From positions 25,924-89,923 of the IMG/VR virus record IMGVR_UViG_3300025671_011474: a stretch of DNA of 64,000 nt; one strand, given 5' to 3'. The translations under genes and the position numbers were made by a program. The number at the start of each line of letters is the position of its first letter. Position 1 is the stretch's first letter. Origin of the DNA: a virus. Below are positions 51,829 through 59,418 of this stretch, piece after piece. The notes under the pieces are model-generated. The model saw only the letters and a list, made by a program, of their open reading frames with translations, made no database searches and was not told the origin of the DNA.

Positions 51829-52752
51829 ATGATTAATGACTATGTAGACCACTACTTCCTAACCGCAATCGATGAGGGACTTCAAGTTGACTGGGAGAAG
51901 TCAGGACTCCCTATAGACAGTGAGATTAAAATAAACAACCAGTCCGTAAAGCCATATGAGATCTCACTGAATGTTGTTGATACCTGTTTGGAAAACATTA
52001 GGGAAGTTTCCAAAGAAAATGTTGTGAATGCTGCAAGGCCGATCTTCTTGGTAGCTTTTAATAGGATGGCCAAAAAGATATTTCCTGCTTTGGTCCCCTA
52101 TATAATCCCGGGAATTAAATATGAGGGAAAGGACGTTATAAAAGAGAAAGTCATAACTCCACAACAATTTTGGAAGGAAGCTTGGCCTAAAGTATGGAGT
52201 GAATTCAGTGAACCCGAGAAAAAACTTCTCAAGAAATATACCGTCCTATCCCCTGAGACCACGTACGATGAAGTGATGGACGGATTAGCTGATGCACTGT
52301 ATAATCCTACTTATAGTATGATTGTAGAAGAACAGGCTAATCTTTTCATAGAATTGATGGGAAACACATTTTCTCGACTTTTCGGTGGAAGAAGAGTTGA
52401 GATGTCAAACAAGATGCTTTCCGATTTATTTACGGATCTTAATTCCAGACTTGGTAGTAAAAAGATAGATTTCAAGCTATTAAAGAAACCGGAGGTAGAG
52501 GATGGCAACGTAGAGGATGTGAAATCCGATATAAAGTCTCCTGAAGCTAAGAAATCCCTTGCGGAGCTAGAGAAGCAGCTTTCCTCTTTTAGTGCAGATC
52601 TGGCCAAATCTAAGTCTACCGGAGGATCAAAAAATGACAGTCAATCGACTATCCCCACTGATGTCCCTTCAGTAAAGAAATGGGCAAAGACCTTAGACCC
52701 AGCTACTAAGCAAGTTATAATAGATACCATTAGATCTACTGGCATGAGGTAA
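51829..52752 (+). CDS. Hypothetical protein with helical C-terminus (307 aa)
   Basis: The N-terminal 200 residues are mixed alpha/beta with no motif that I recognise (DYVDHYFLTAIDEGLQVDWE; NAARPIFLVAFNRMAKKIFP). From about residue 210 comes a Lys/Asp-rich, Ser-rich linker and helix (SPEAKKSLAELEKQLSSFSA), then a globular end (VPSVKKWAKTLDPATKQVII). It stands between gp52 and the probable clamp, with its own promoter box and a terminator. A replication or structural role cannot be separated. Confidence 0.5.
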   Translation: MINDYVDHYFLTAIDEGLQVDWEKSGLPIDSEIKINNQSVKPYEISLNVVDTCLENIREVSKENVVNAARPIFLVAFNRMAKKIFPALVPYIIPGIKYEGKDVIKEKVITPQQFWKEAWPKVWSEFSEPEKKLLKKYTVLSPETTYDEVMDGLADALYNPTYSMIVEEQANLFIELMGNTFSRLFGGRRVEMSNKMLSDLFTDLNSRLGSKKIDFKLLKKPEVEDGNVEDVKSDIKSPEAKKSLAELEKQLSSFSADLAKSKSTGGSKNDSQSTIPTDVPSVKKWAKTLDPATKQVIIDTIRSTGMR

Positions 52753-52779
52753 GATATAATGTAACTTAACGAGATTTAA

Positions 52780-52808
52780 ATCCCAGCAAAAAAGGCTGGG
52801 ATTTTTTG
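52780..52808 (+). terminator. Rho-independent terminator
   Basis: ATCCCAGC and GCTGGGAT form an 8-bp stem around an AAAAAAG loop, followed by TTTTTTG. Confidence 0.9.
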
Positions 52809-52862
52809 TTTTAATCGAAAACAATCTACAGTGTCGTCATAGAAGATCTAAATATTAACACT

Positions 52863-53621
52863 ATGAAGATTAGAGTAACCAGCACCAGCAACCTTATTTC
52901 TTTCCTGAAGAAGCTGAAGGTTGTTGATAAGAGCGTCCTTCTTGAATTAGATAGCGAGAAGCTCTTTTGTAAGGTCCACACCCCCGATAAATCTGTTATG
53001 AAGTATGCCTCGGTGGATGTTGATCAGGTATTTGATGAAATGCCTGAATTAGATGGGTCCTGTGATAGAATAAAGATCGGTTTAATCGACGTCACTAGAC
53101 TCATGGATTGCTTCAAGCACTTCAGGCCGGAGGAGGATATACATCTTGATCTCGAGGTTTCTGAGATTGATGGAGATTGCGTAGCTACACAACTACATGT
53201 TATATCAAATTCTCTCCAGATTAAAATTAGATGTGCAGATCTTTCCCTGATATCATATGTTGAGGACAATATCCTTTCCATAGTGCATTCAAAGGAGGAT
53301 CCTCTCTCAAAGTTTAAGATCTATAGTTCGGATTTCTCCTCTGTAATGGCCCTATGTGGGTTGGAAAGTAATTCCGAGGAACTTCTAGTCTACAAGGTAG
53401 ACGCTGAGAATGTGAAAATCAATGGGGATTCATTCAATTATAAGCTAAACATAGGCCCGGATGAGATTTCCGTTGAGGGTAGCACAGAATCCTCCATCTA
53501 TAAATCACATCTCAACTATGTTGATACTGAAACGTGTGGATGTTATTTGCACGAAAACAGAATCGTGTTTTTTTCTGAGCAGTCCGATACATCAACTGCT
53601 GTGGGTATTATAGAGAAGTAA
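52863..53621 (+). CDS. 45: Probable sliding clamp (gp45-like)
   Basis: 252 residues with repeated strand/helix units: MKIRVTSTSNLISFLKKLKV opening, then ILLELDSEKLFCKV-type strands (VLLELDSEKLFCKV) and a second unit (KFKIYSSDFSSVMALCGLES). The C-terminal strand HENRIVFFSEQSDTSTAVGI is similar to clamp ends. Length (T4: 228) and fold pattern suit gp45. The strongest support is context: it is 8 nt upstream of the catalytic half of DNA polymerase, which it would tether. The sequence match is weak at residue level. It may also contact late transcription, as in T4. Confidence 0.6.
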   Translation: MKIRVTSTSNLISFLKKLKVVDKSVLLELDSEKLFCKVHTPDKSVMKYASVDVDQVFDEMPELDGSCDRIKIGLIDVTRLMDCFKHFRPEEDIHLDLEVSEIDGDCVATQLHVISNSLQIKIRCADLSLISYVEDNILSIVHSKEDPLSKFKIYSSDFSSVMALCGLESNSEELLVYKVDAENVKINGDSFNYKLNIGPDEISVEGSTESSIYKSHLNYVDTETCGCYLHENRIVFFSEQSDTSTAVGIIEK

Positions 53622-53629
53622 GATAAGCT

Positions 53630-54775
53630 ATGTCTGAGAGGGAAGAATTAAAGGAAAAAATTGAGGTTCTTACGGCTCTTAAGAATGAGCTTAAGAACGA
53701 GGAGCAAGCTGTAAAACTTACCATGAATTCCATTTATGGTGCAATAGGGAATAGCTGGTTTGCCTGTTTTAATCCCGAAGTAGCTGAAGCTGTTACCCTA
53801 CAAGGACAAAGCTTGATTAAGCACTCCGAGAAGATTCTCGATAAGTATTTTCATGAGTTTTGGCATAAGGACAAGGAATTGCATGATAAGCTGGGACTAA
53901 CATCGGTTAAGAAGATACACAAGCCGATGGTCGTTTATGGTGATACTGACTCCAACTATGTAACCTTTCAGGAAGTCGTAGCCTCTTGTGAAGGATGGGA
54001 AGGAAGTGAAAAGGATTTGATATTAGCAATAAATGAGAATCGATTAGTCGGATATCTCAAGAAGTGCTTTGATATCTACGCAGAAAAATGGGGAACTGAT
54101 AATTATCAGGATTTTGAGATGGAGACTCTCTCCATCAACGGGATATTCCTGGGTAAGAAAAAATATGTTACCAATATCGTTTATTCCGAAGGTGTACATT
54201 CCGAGCCTTTAACATCCATCAAAACTACTGGGGTTGAGATGGTGAAAGGCGGAACCCCATCATTCGTAAGGGAGAAGCTCATATACTTAACCAAATTTAT
54301 TTTTAGCAAGGGTAATAAATTCGAGCTCCGAGAATTTGTTCAGGAGCTCAAGAAGATCAAGAGAGACTTTAAGGCTCAAGAGCCCGAAAATATATCCGCT
54401 GCTATCATGGTTAATAACTACGAGAAGTTTGTATTAAACGACACAACCAATCTGGAGGTAGCCAAGGGTTGTCCTATACATGTTAGAGCATCAGCATATC
54501 ACAATTACCTTCTGAATTCAACGAAGTTCAAGGATAAATATCCCTTGATCGGGGGCGGGGAAAAGGTTAGATTTTATTTTGTAAAGAGGAAGAACGTAAT
54601 GGAAAATAACGTTTTTGCATATGCTCAGGGTACATTCCCACATGAATTTGCTCCACCTATAGATTTTGATGAGCAGTTTACTAAAACTATCCTTGATCCG
54701 ATTAACAGATTTATAGAGGTAATGGGTTACAACCCGATAAGCCCTAATTTATTTATGATAAACACTCTTTTTTAA
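53630..54775 (+). CDS. 43B: DNA polymerase, C-terminal part (fingers, palm motifs B and C, thumb)
   Basis: This completes the split polymerase. It begins with a charged helix (MSEREELKEKIEVLTALKNE), then motif B VKLTMNSIYGAIGNS (Lys29, Asn33, Tyr36, Gly37) and motif C VVYGDTDSNY (103-108), followed by a thumb domain with KKKYVTNIVYSEG. Exonuclease and motif A are missing and are in the gene at 33284. Together the halves give about 851 residues, near T4 gp43 (898). The charged start mirrors the helix ending the first half, so the two fingers helices could pair. It follows the clamp gene by 8 nt. Confidence 0.9.
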   Translation: MSEREELKEKIEVLTALKNELKNEEQAVKLTMNSIYGAIGNSWFACFNPEVAEAVTLQGQSLIKHSEKILDKYFHEFWHKDKELHDKLGLTSVKKIHKPMVVYGDTDSNYVTFQEVVASCEGWEGSEKDLILAINENRLVGYLKKCFDIYAEKWGTDNYQDFEMETLSINGIFLGKKKYVTNIVYSEGVHSEPLTSIKTTGVEMVKGGTPSFVREKLIYLTKFIFSKGNKFELREFVQELKKIKRDFKAQEPENISAAIMVNNYEKFVLNDTTNLEVAKGCPIHVRASAYHNYLLNSTKFKDKYPLIGGGEKVRFYFVKRKNVMENNVFAYAQGTFPHEFAPPIDFDEQFTKTILDPINRFIEVMGYNPISPNLFMINTLF

Positions 54776-54776
54776 T

Positions 54777-54950
54777 ATGGGATTTAATAAGAGATATCTT
54801 CCCGATCTAGCTGAACTTAAATCAATAAGGGAGAGAATGAATGACGACTCAAGGTTTCTTGAAATTTACCTATATAAACCCGATGCTTTAATTGGTCCCA
54901 CTGAATCCATGGAATATCTACATAAATTGGAAAGGGAGATTCAAAAATGA
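54777..54950 (+). CDS. Small hypothetical protein (57 aa)
   Basis: The frame MGFNKRYLPDLAELKSIRER continues with MNDDSRFLEIYLYKPDALIG and PTESMEYLHKLEREIQK. It starts 1 nt after the polymerase stop and ends inside the next gene start (ATGA overlap), so it is tightly coupled. Similar short proteins with N-K-R-Y-L-P occur in T4-like phages. The function is unknown. It is too short for most gene finders but the context is convincing. Confidence 0.6.
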   Translation: MGFNKRYLPDLAELKSIRERMNDDSRFLEIYLYKPDALIGPTESMEYLHKLEREIQK

Positions 54951-55225
54951 GAGAAGTTTTTGAAGATGACGAAATTGATGCTGGTTTTGAAGAATACCGG
55001 GATTCGATGTATTTAAACTTTGATGTAATAAGCCAGAATACCTTCGAGTTCATGAGGGATGACTATTTTAGCCCTAAATACAAGCTCAGCAGGGTACAAG
55101 AGATGTTGGACTTCTTCCTATTGGAGGACCGATATGACAAGTGCGAGAAGCTTATGTATATAAAGGCAGCACTGGAAGTAGATTACATAATATCTGAAGT
55201 TTATAACAGGGAAAGGAACTACTAG
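54947..55225 (+). CDS. Acidic hypothetical protein (92 aa)
   Basis: The N-terminal 20 residues are acidic (MREVFEDDEIDAGFEEYRDS); the rest is mixed helical (VQEMLDFFLLEDRYDKCEKL). It overlaps the preceding gene by 4 nt and ends 37 nt before the RimK-RimB fusion. No motif is recognised. Cotranslation with the polymerase part suggests an accessory replication role, without other evidence. Confidence 0.5.
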   Translation: MREVFEDDEIDAGFEEYRDSMYLNFDVISQNTFEFMRDDYFSPKYKLSRVQEMLDFFLLEDRYDKCEKLMYIKAALEVDYIISEVYNRERNY

Positions 55226-55236
55226 ATGTAAACGTG

Positions 55237-55245
55237 GATATATAC
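55237..55245 (+). promoter_or_regulatory. Late-promoter-like box GATATATAC
   Basis: It ends 17 nt before the ATG of the RimK-RimB fusion, the typical distance. The final base deviates from the A/G consensus. Confidence 0.5.
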
Positions 55246-55262
55246 AAGAAAAGAAACAACCG

Positions 55263-56741
55263 ATGGGAAAAATATCCCCAGCTCTTAATTATAGCTCTTT
55301 CTTAAACGAAGCAGAGGATAGAGGGTCAATAGATATAATAATTTTAAGTGGTCAATCCTCGCCCAGTAAAACAGCTGAATCTTTCATTAGTGAGTGTTCG
55401 AACAGAGGAATAGAATGTAAGGCAGTCAATGTCAATAACTGCGTACTCGAGAAGGTTTATAACGGACATTTACTTAGAGAAGAAAAAGGGGATGAAACCA
55501 TAGAGATACTAATACGCCCGGAAACTACAGCCATAGTTCCGAGAAGAGGAGTCATAACCAACTCGCATACTAAGAGGATCATGTCGGATCTGGAAGACTC
55601 CAGATACTTTTGTCTGAACTCCCTCGAGTCTATAGAGATCTGCGAAAGCAAATACACAACTTCACAGGTACTTGACGATTCAGGAATTCCCGTTCCTAGG
55701 TATTCTTTAGTAAGTGGAGAAGATACACTTGATAGATCGCTCGAAGAAGTTGGTGGGGAATTTCCGATAGTAATGAAGCTGTTAGCGGGTACTCAGGGAA
55801 TCGGAGTATCCGTAGTTGATTCCTATGCTTCTCTTAAATCTGTATATCAGACAATAAGGAAGCTCGATCCGGATGGTGAGATCCTACTCCAGGAAAAAAT
55901 AGATTCCAACTTCGATATTAGGGTTCAAGTCATTACTAAGAAGTTTGACCCTCTTAATCCTGGCAAGGATAATTTTGAAATTCTGGGTGCTATGAAAAGA
56001 GAGGCAGTTGAGAAGGATTTCAGAACTAACTATTCACTAGGAGGAAGCGTTTCCTCGTATGAAATCACAGAGGAGATCGAAAAGATAGCTTGCGAATCTG
56101 CTAATGCTGTAGCTTGTCATTGGTGTGGTGTTGATATTATGATAGATTCAAAAACCGGGAATCCCTATGTTCTGGAGGTTAATTCCTCCCCGGGAACAGA
56201 GGGTATATCAGAGGCTATAGGAAAACCTATTGTGGGTGATGTGATCGATTTTATATCCAACAAGAACAATTGGTCTTACACCAAGATGGAGGTGGGATAT
56301 CTAGAAACGGTGGAAATCCCTCAAATAGGAAAATTTGTAGCTAAATTTGATACTGGTAATGGTTCCACCGCTAGCTCTATACATGCGGATGAGCTTAATA
56401 TAGATGGAGACCAACTAAAATGGAAGATCGGTGATGTTGAGTTAGAAAATAAAATAGTAGGATATACAAACACAGAAATTGGAAGAGAAACGGTAGAGAG
56501 ACCAATAATAGAGGTTGATCTAATTTTTAATGGTGTTAAGATACCAGGTGTTAAAATAGCACCAACTGATAGGGTATCCAAATCCACCCCTTTGCTTATT
56601 AACCGAAAACTTATGAAGAGATTGGGTGTTATGGTCAATCCACATAAGGCTTTTGTGATATCCGATCCTATCGATGATTACTCCCCACTTAAGACAAAAG
56701 GGGAAAGGCACGGAGGTATAGAATTTGATCAGAGTAATTGA
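55263..56741 (+). CDS. RimK-like ATP-grasp ligase fused to RimB-like protease, with capsid-targeting-like leader
   Basis: Three parts. The leader MGKISPALNYSSFLNE-AEDR matches the capsid-targeting pattern (Y-x-x-F-L-N-E before Ala). The ATP-grasp region (about 25-335) has IPVPRYSLVSG, GGEFPIVMKLLAGTQGIGVS, EILLQEKIDSNFDIRVQVIT, GGSVSSYEITEEIEKIACES and NPYVLEVNSSPGTEGISEAI, the RimK signature. The C-terminal region has KFVAKFDTGNGSTASSIHA with Asp363-Thr-Gly (RimB/retropepsin-like D-T-G) and LLINRKLMKRLGVMVNPHK. RimK adds glutamates to ribosomal protein S6; RimB removes or trims them. A packaged fusion could rewire host ribosomes at entry. The substrate is inferred. Confidence 0.8.
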   Translation: MGKISPALNYSSFLNEAEDRGSIDIIILSGQSSPSKTAESFISECSNRGIECKAVNVNNCVLEKVYNGHLLREEKGDETIEILIRPETTAIVPRRGVITNSHTKRIMSDLEDSRYFCLNSLESIEICESKYTTSQVLDDSGIPVPRYSLVSGEDTLDRSLEEVGGEFPIVMKLLAGTQGIGVSVVDSYASLKSVYQTIRKLDPDGEILLQEKIDSNFDIRVQVITKKFDPLNPGKDNFEILGAMKREAVEKDFRTNYSLGGSVSSYEITEEIEKIACESANAVACHWCGVDIMIDSKTGNPYVLEVNSSPGTEGISEAIGKPIVGDVIDFISNKNNWSYTKMEVGYLETVEIPQIGKFVAKFDTGNGSTASSIHADELNIDGDQLKWKIGDVELENKIVGYTNTEIGRETVERPIIEVDLIFNGVKIPGVKIAPTDRVSKSTPLLINRKLMKRLGVMVNPHKAFVISDPIDDYSPLKTKGERHGGIEFDQSN

Positions 56742-56750
56742 AACCTCGGG

Positions 56751-56760
56751 GATATATAAA
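56751..56760 (+). promoter_or_regulatory. Late-promoter-like box GATATATAAA
   Basis: A perfect repeat of the consensus, 22 nt before the next ATG. Confidence 0.6.
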
Positions 56761-56782
56761 TCAATAAAAAAACCAATCTAAA

Positions 56783-56962
56783 ATGGCTAGCGAAGAAAAA
56801 ACTGAAAAGATCCAAGTTCTCCTATCTAGTGAAGATCTCGAGGAACTAAGCAAAAAGATATCCAAAAAAGCATTGACCCAGGGACAACCTCCAGAGTCGA
56901 TTTCACATTACGTGAGAAGATTGATCAGGAGAGATCTGGGTAGATCCGGATCGGGTGATTAA
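56783..56962 (+). CDS. Small helical protein, possibly DNA-binding (59 aa)
   Basis: The frame MASEEKTEKIQVLLSSEDLE continues with ELSKKISKKALTQGQPPESI and ends SHYVRRLIRRDLGRSGSGD. The beta-alpha-alpha rhythm (I-Q-V-L-L, helix, then S-x-Y-V-R-R-L-I-R) is compatible with a ribbon-helix-helix transcription factor. It has its own promoter box and a terminator-like hairpin after it. I cannot assign a family with confidence, but DNA binding is plausible. Confidence 0.55.
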   Translation: MASEEKTEKIQVLLSSEDLEELSKKISKKALTQGQPPESISHYVRRLIRRDLGRSGSGD

Positions 56963-57271
56963 TTAGGATTGATCCCTGATAAAATCTTCAAACCTCATCA
57001 CCCTTGTTGGGTTAGGTGAGGTTTTTTGTTGTTCTATCTCGGGTTGATTGTGGTCGGTGTTTTGAAGTCCAACGTCCTCTTGTCGATCTACCTCATTGTC
57101 AGGAATCTCAGATATACCATTATGTCCTTCTGGATCTTCCGCTATTTCTTGCGGGTCTGTTTCTCCTGGAAATTCTTGGTTTACCGGAAAATCCTCTGTT
57201 GAATCCTGTTCTTGGTCGTCGAATTCAAGTGTATCCTCAATTTGGACGTCAATGTTTTCCTCTTCTGTCAT
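56963..57271 (-). CDS. Very acidic protein with leader-like motif at its C-terminus
   Basis: A 102-residue protein on the minus strand rich in Asp, Glu, Gln and Pro (DSTEDFPVNQEFPGETDPQE), so it should be disordered and strongly negative. It ends RVMRFEDFIRDQS, which copies the aromatic part of the capsid-targeting leaders (R-F-x-x-F-I) but at the C-terminus and without a cut site. The same strand has an internal ATG right at that motif. A scaffold or decoy interacting with the same head receptor is possible. The terminator of the convergent gene lies inside its 3' coding end. Gene reality is moderate. Confidence 0.45.
   Translation of the reverse strand: MTEEENIDVQIEDTLEFDDQEQDSTEDFPVNQEFPGETDPQEIAEDPEGHNGISEIPDNEVDRQEDVGLQNTDHNQPEIEQQKTSPNPTRVMRFEDFIRDQS
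56991..57027 (+). terminator. Terminator overlapping the convergent gene's coding end
   Basis: AACCTCA and TGAGGTT pair, with an inner ACCC/GGGT step, followed by TTTTTTG on the plus strand. It should stop transcription from the 59-aa gene while lying inside the minus-strand acidic gene. Confidence 0.65.
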
Positions 57272-57368
57272 TTTGATTTTTTATAAGATGTTGATCTATA
57301 TATTAGTATTCATATTTCCGTTTTTTGTTTCTCCCTAAGATAAATAGTGTATAATAATCTTTATCAAC

Positions 57369-57689
57369 ATGAAAAGACTTTTTGAATTCGATGACTTTAT
57401 GTCAGATCTTTCTTTATCCTTGCCCCAGCAGGAGATGATTAAAAATTTCGTGAGGAAATATGAGAAGTACTTTAAATTCCATGACCCAGATGAATTTGAA
57501 AATTCTTTAGATGAGATAGTTAAGGATGTTATGAACCAATTCTCATTCAAACCCAACCTGGAGGATGCAGTGAAAAACTACATATCGGGTTTACAGGACT
57601 TATCTGATGGTATATCTGTTATAATGGCTCCTAATCCGCAGATGATATATCGAACCCAACCGGACATGGTTCAAACCATAATGGGATAA
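57369..57689 (+). CDS. Small protein with partial leader motif (106 aa)
   Basis: Starts MKRLFEFDDFMSDLSLSLPQ, which has the basic start and F-x-x-F of the leaders but then M-S-D rather than x-x-E. So it is a borderline member. The rest is helical (EMIKNFVRKYEKYFKFHDPD, NLEDAVKNYISGLQDLSDGI). It is divergent from the acidic gene across a 97-nt AT-rich gap containing GATAAATAG. No domain is recognised. Confidence 0.5.
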   Translation: MKRLFEFDDFMSDLSLSLPQQEMIKNFVRKYEKYFKFHDPDEFENSLDEIVKDVMNQFSFKPNLEDAVKNYISGLQDLSDGISVIMAPNPQMIYRTQPDMVQTIMG

Positions 57690-57760
57690 ATAATATCGGA
57701 GGATCGAAATATTCATGTAGTCTGTGTCTAAAAAATCTAAGAAAATAAATAGCGAAAGAT

Positions 57761-58063
57761 ATGAATGCTTTAGAACTTATTAAGGAAATGGATGGATCTG
57801 ATTTAACTATGGTGGATTTTTGGGCCCCATGGTGCGGTCCATGTAAAATGATGAAACCTATCTTGGAGTCGGTTGAGGAGGATAACCCAAGGGTAAAGCT
57901 GATCAAAATAAATGTAGACGAATCACCAGATCTTGCTGGACAGTTTAATGTAAGAAATATACCAACGGTTGTTTTCTTCAAGGGAGATGATGAGATACAA
58001 AGGGCGATAGGAATTAAGCAGAAAAATCAGCTTCAGGAAATCATAGATAGTAATCTTCCATGA
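57761..58063 (+). CDS. Thioredoxin
   Basis: Active site WAPWCGPCKM with Cys25 and Cys28, followed by KLIKINVDESPDLAGQFNVR and the cis-Pro segment IPTVVFFKGD. At 100 residues it is a complete, small thioredoxin. It is expected to reduce the C-terminal C-x-x-C of NrdA and could serve as host polymerase-like factor only in other phage groups. Its stop overlaps the start of the next gene. The upstream AAATAAATAG may act as its promoter. Confidence 0.93.
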   Translation: MNALELIKEMDGSDLTMVDFWAPWCGPCKMMKPILESVEEDNPRVKLIKINVDESPDLAGQFNVRNIPTVVFFKGDDEIQRAIGIKQKNQLQEIIDSNLP

Positions 58064-58383
58064 GTTTAGTTGATAGTCTGAAAGAATTCTTCGAAAAATC
58101 AGGGAGTACCCAGGTTTGCTGCTCTAATGTAAGATGGGGATTAGAAGGAAAGGGTGTTGTCTATGTTGATTTGGAACATCCCGATCACGGTAAGGGTAGA
58201 ATTAGATGCGGCATACACAGAAATATGAATGACGTAAAAGTTACTTCGATAACCCCAATGAAAAGATTCTTTGAAAACTATTCCCCTTGGGATAGCACTA
58301 TAAAAAGTGTCGCTACTCTATATTCAGGTATATCTGGAGTTAATGGGGTTGCTAATAGATCGGTGAATACCTCTCTTATTTAA
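58060..58383 (+). CDS. Hypothetical protein (107 aa)
   Basis: Starts within the thioredoxin stop (ATGA). Two Cys (VCCSN) and a GRIRCGIHRNMNDVKVTSIT strand are visible; the rest has a Ser/Gly-rich end (LYSGISGVNGVANRSVNTSL). Coupled translation suggests a redox or folding partner of thioredoxin, without direct evidence. The family is not recognised. Confidence 0.5.
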   Translation: MSLVDSLKEFFEKSGSTQVCCSNVRWGLEGKGVVYVDLEHPDHGKGRIRCGIHRNMNDVKVTSITPMKRFFENYSPWDSTIKSVATLYSGISGVNGVANRSVNTSLI

Positions 58384-58452
58384 TTTCATAAAAATTTTTT
58401 TAAAACGACTGATTCTGGTATTTTTGTAATACATTTCGTAAAAAGTGAAAAA

Positions 58453-58656
58453 ATGAATCAGTTAAAATTATTAATCCAAGGCGCGGAGTCCAAGCTAAAC
58501 TCCGTGGTTACAGACATTGAGGACCTAACCATTTCCAAGAATAGGAGAGTTAATATACTTGACGTTGTAGAGGAAATTAAGGTGACACAGAAAATGCTTA
58601 ATGAAGCCCTTAGCATAACATTAAAACAGCAAAAAATAGATGAACATAAAAGATGA
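58453..58656 (+). CDS. Small coiled-coil protein upstream of ClpP (67 aa)
   Basis: A helical chain (MNQLKLLIQGAESKLNSVVT, VNILDVVEEIKVTQKMLNEA), probably a coiled coil, ending KQQKIDEHKR. It overlaps the ClpP-like start by 17 nt, so the genes are coupled. It may regulate or recruit the protease, which is inference. Confidence 0.5.
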   Translation: MNQLKLLIQGAESKLNSVVTDIEDLTISKNRRVNILDVVEEIKVTQKMLNEALSITLKQQKIDEHKR

Positions 58657-59311
58657 ATTCGGTAAATATGCAATGAGCGAACATGGAATCAGCTCATTGA
58701 ATATGATGTATTACGAAAATATGGTCGAATCCTCTCTTACCCCATATATATTGGAGGAAAGGGAATTGAGAGCTACCCAGATGGATATATTTTCCCGACT
58801 GATGATGGATAGACTCCTTTGGGTCTCCGGGGTGGTCAACGATAAAATGTCGACTATCGTTCAGGCTCAGTTAATGTTCCTAGATTCGGTTGACAAGAAG
58901 GACATAACTATGCATATAGATTCACCAGGGGGATCTGTAAAGTCTGGCCTTTCGATGGTGGACGTTATGGATTATATTAAATCCGACATAATCACGGTTA
59001 ATACCGGTATGGCAGCTTCCATGGGATCTGTGCTGCTTGGAGCTGGGACCAAGGGGAAAAGATATTCTCTCAGATTCTCGAAGGTAATGCTTCATCAATC
59101 TTCCGGGGGTTTTAGTGGTAATATACAAGACGCTAAAATCGATTTCGTTGAATGGGATAAGTATAATAAGATCCTATTTGATCTTCTGGGCTCATATTGC
59201 GATAAAGATCCGGAACAAGTAAAGAATGATGCGACTCGTGATTTTTGGCTAGATTCACAGGAGGCGGTAGAATATGGAATTATAGATGAGGTCATCTCAA
59301 CTAGAAAATAA
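58640..59311 (+). CDS. clpP: ClpP-like serine protease
   Basis: The catalytic triad is preserved with E. coli ClpP spacing: Ser127 (GMAASMGSV), His152 (MLHQSSGG) and Asp201 (TRDFWLDSQEAVEYG). The IDSPGGSV block for the oxyanion site is present. It has about 60 extra N-terminal residues (helical, YYENMVESSLTPYILEEREL). At 223 residues it is a complete ClpP. It could act with a host ClpX/ClpA, or in head maturation; the gp21-type protease expected for the leader-bearing proteins is not seen in the window. ClpP genes occur in cyanophages and other T4-like phages. Confidence 0.87.
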   Translation: MNIKDEFGKYAMSEHGISSLNMMYYENMVESSLTPYILEERELRATQMDIFSRLMMDRLLWVSGVVNDKMSTIVQAQLMFLDSVDKKDITMHIDSPGGSVKSGLSMVDVMDYIKSDIITVNTGMAASMGSVLLGAGTKGKRYSLRFSKVMLHQSSGGFSGNIQDAKIDFVEWDKYNKILFDLLGSYCDKDPEQVKNDATRDFWLDSQEAVEYGIIDEVISTRK

Positions 59312-59418
59312 ATGGAATAAAATTTTTTTAGTACGATTTGGATAACTAAATTTGCTCCCAATTAAAAAAGAAACAAAAGATATTTTTTCCATATAAGGAA
59401 TTGATTAAAACGGAAGCT

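Noticed and set aside
34697-53629. Group I intron or intein as cause of the split polymerase
   Set aside because: The 19 kb between the parts are ordinary genes; no homing endonuclease or splicing motifs are seen next to either break.
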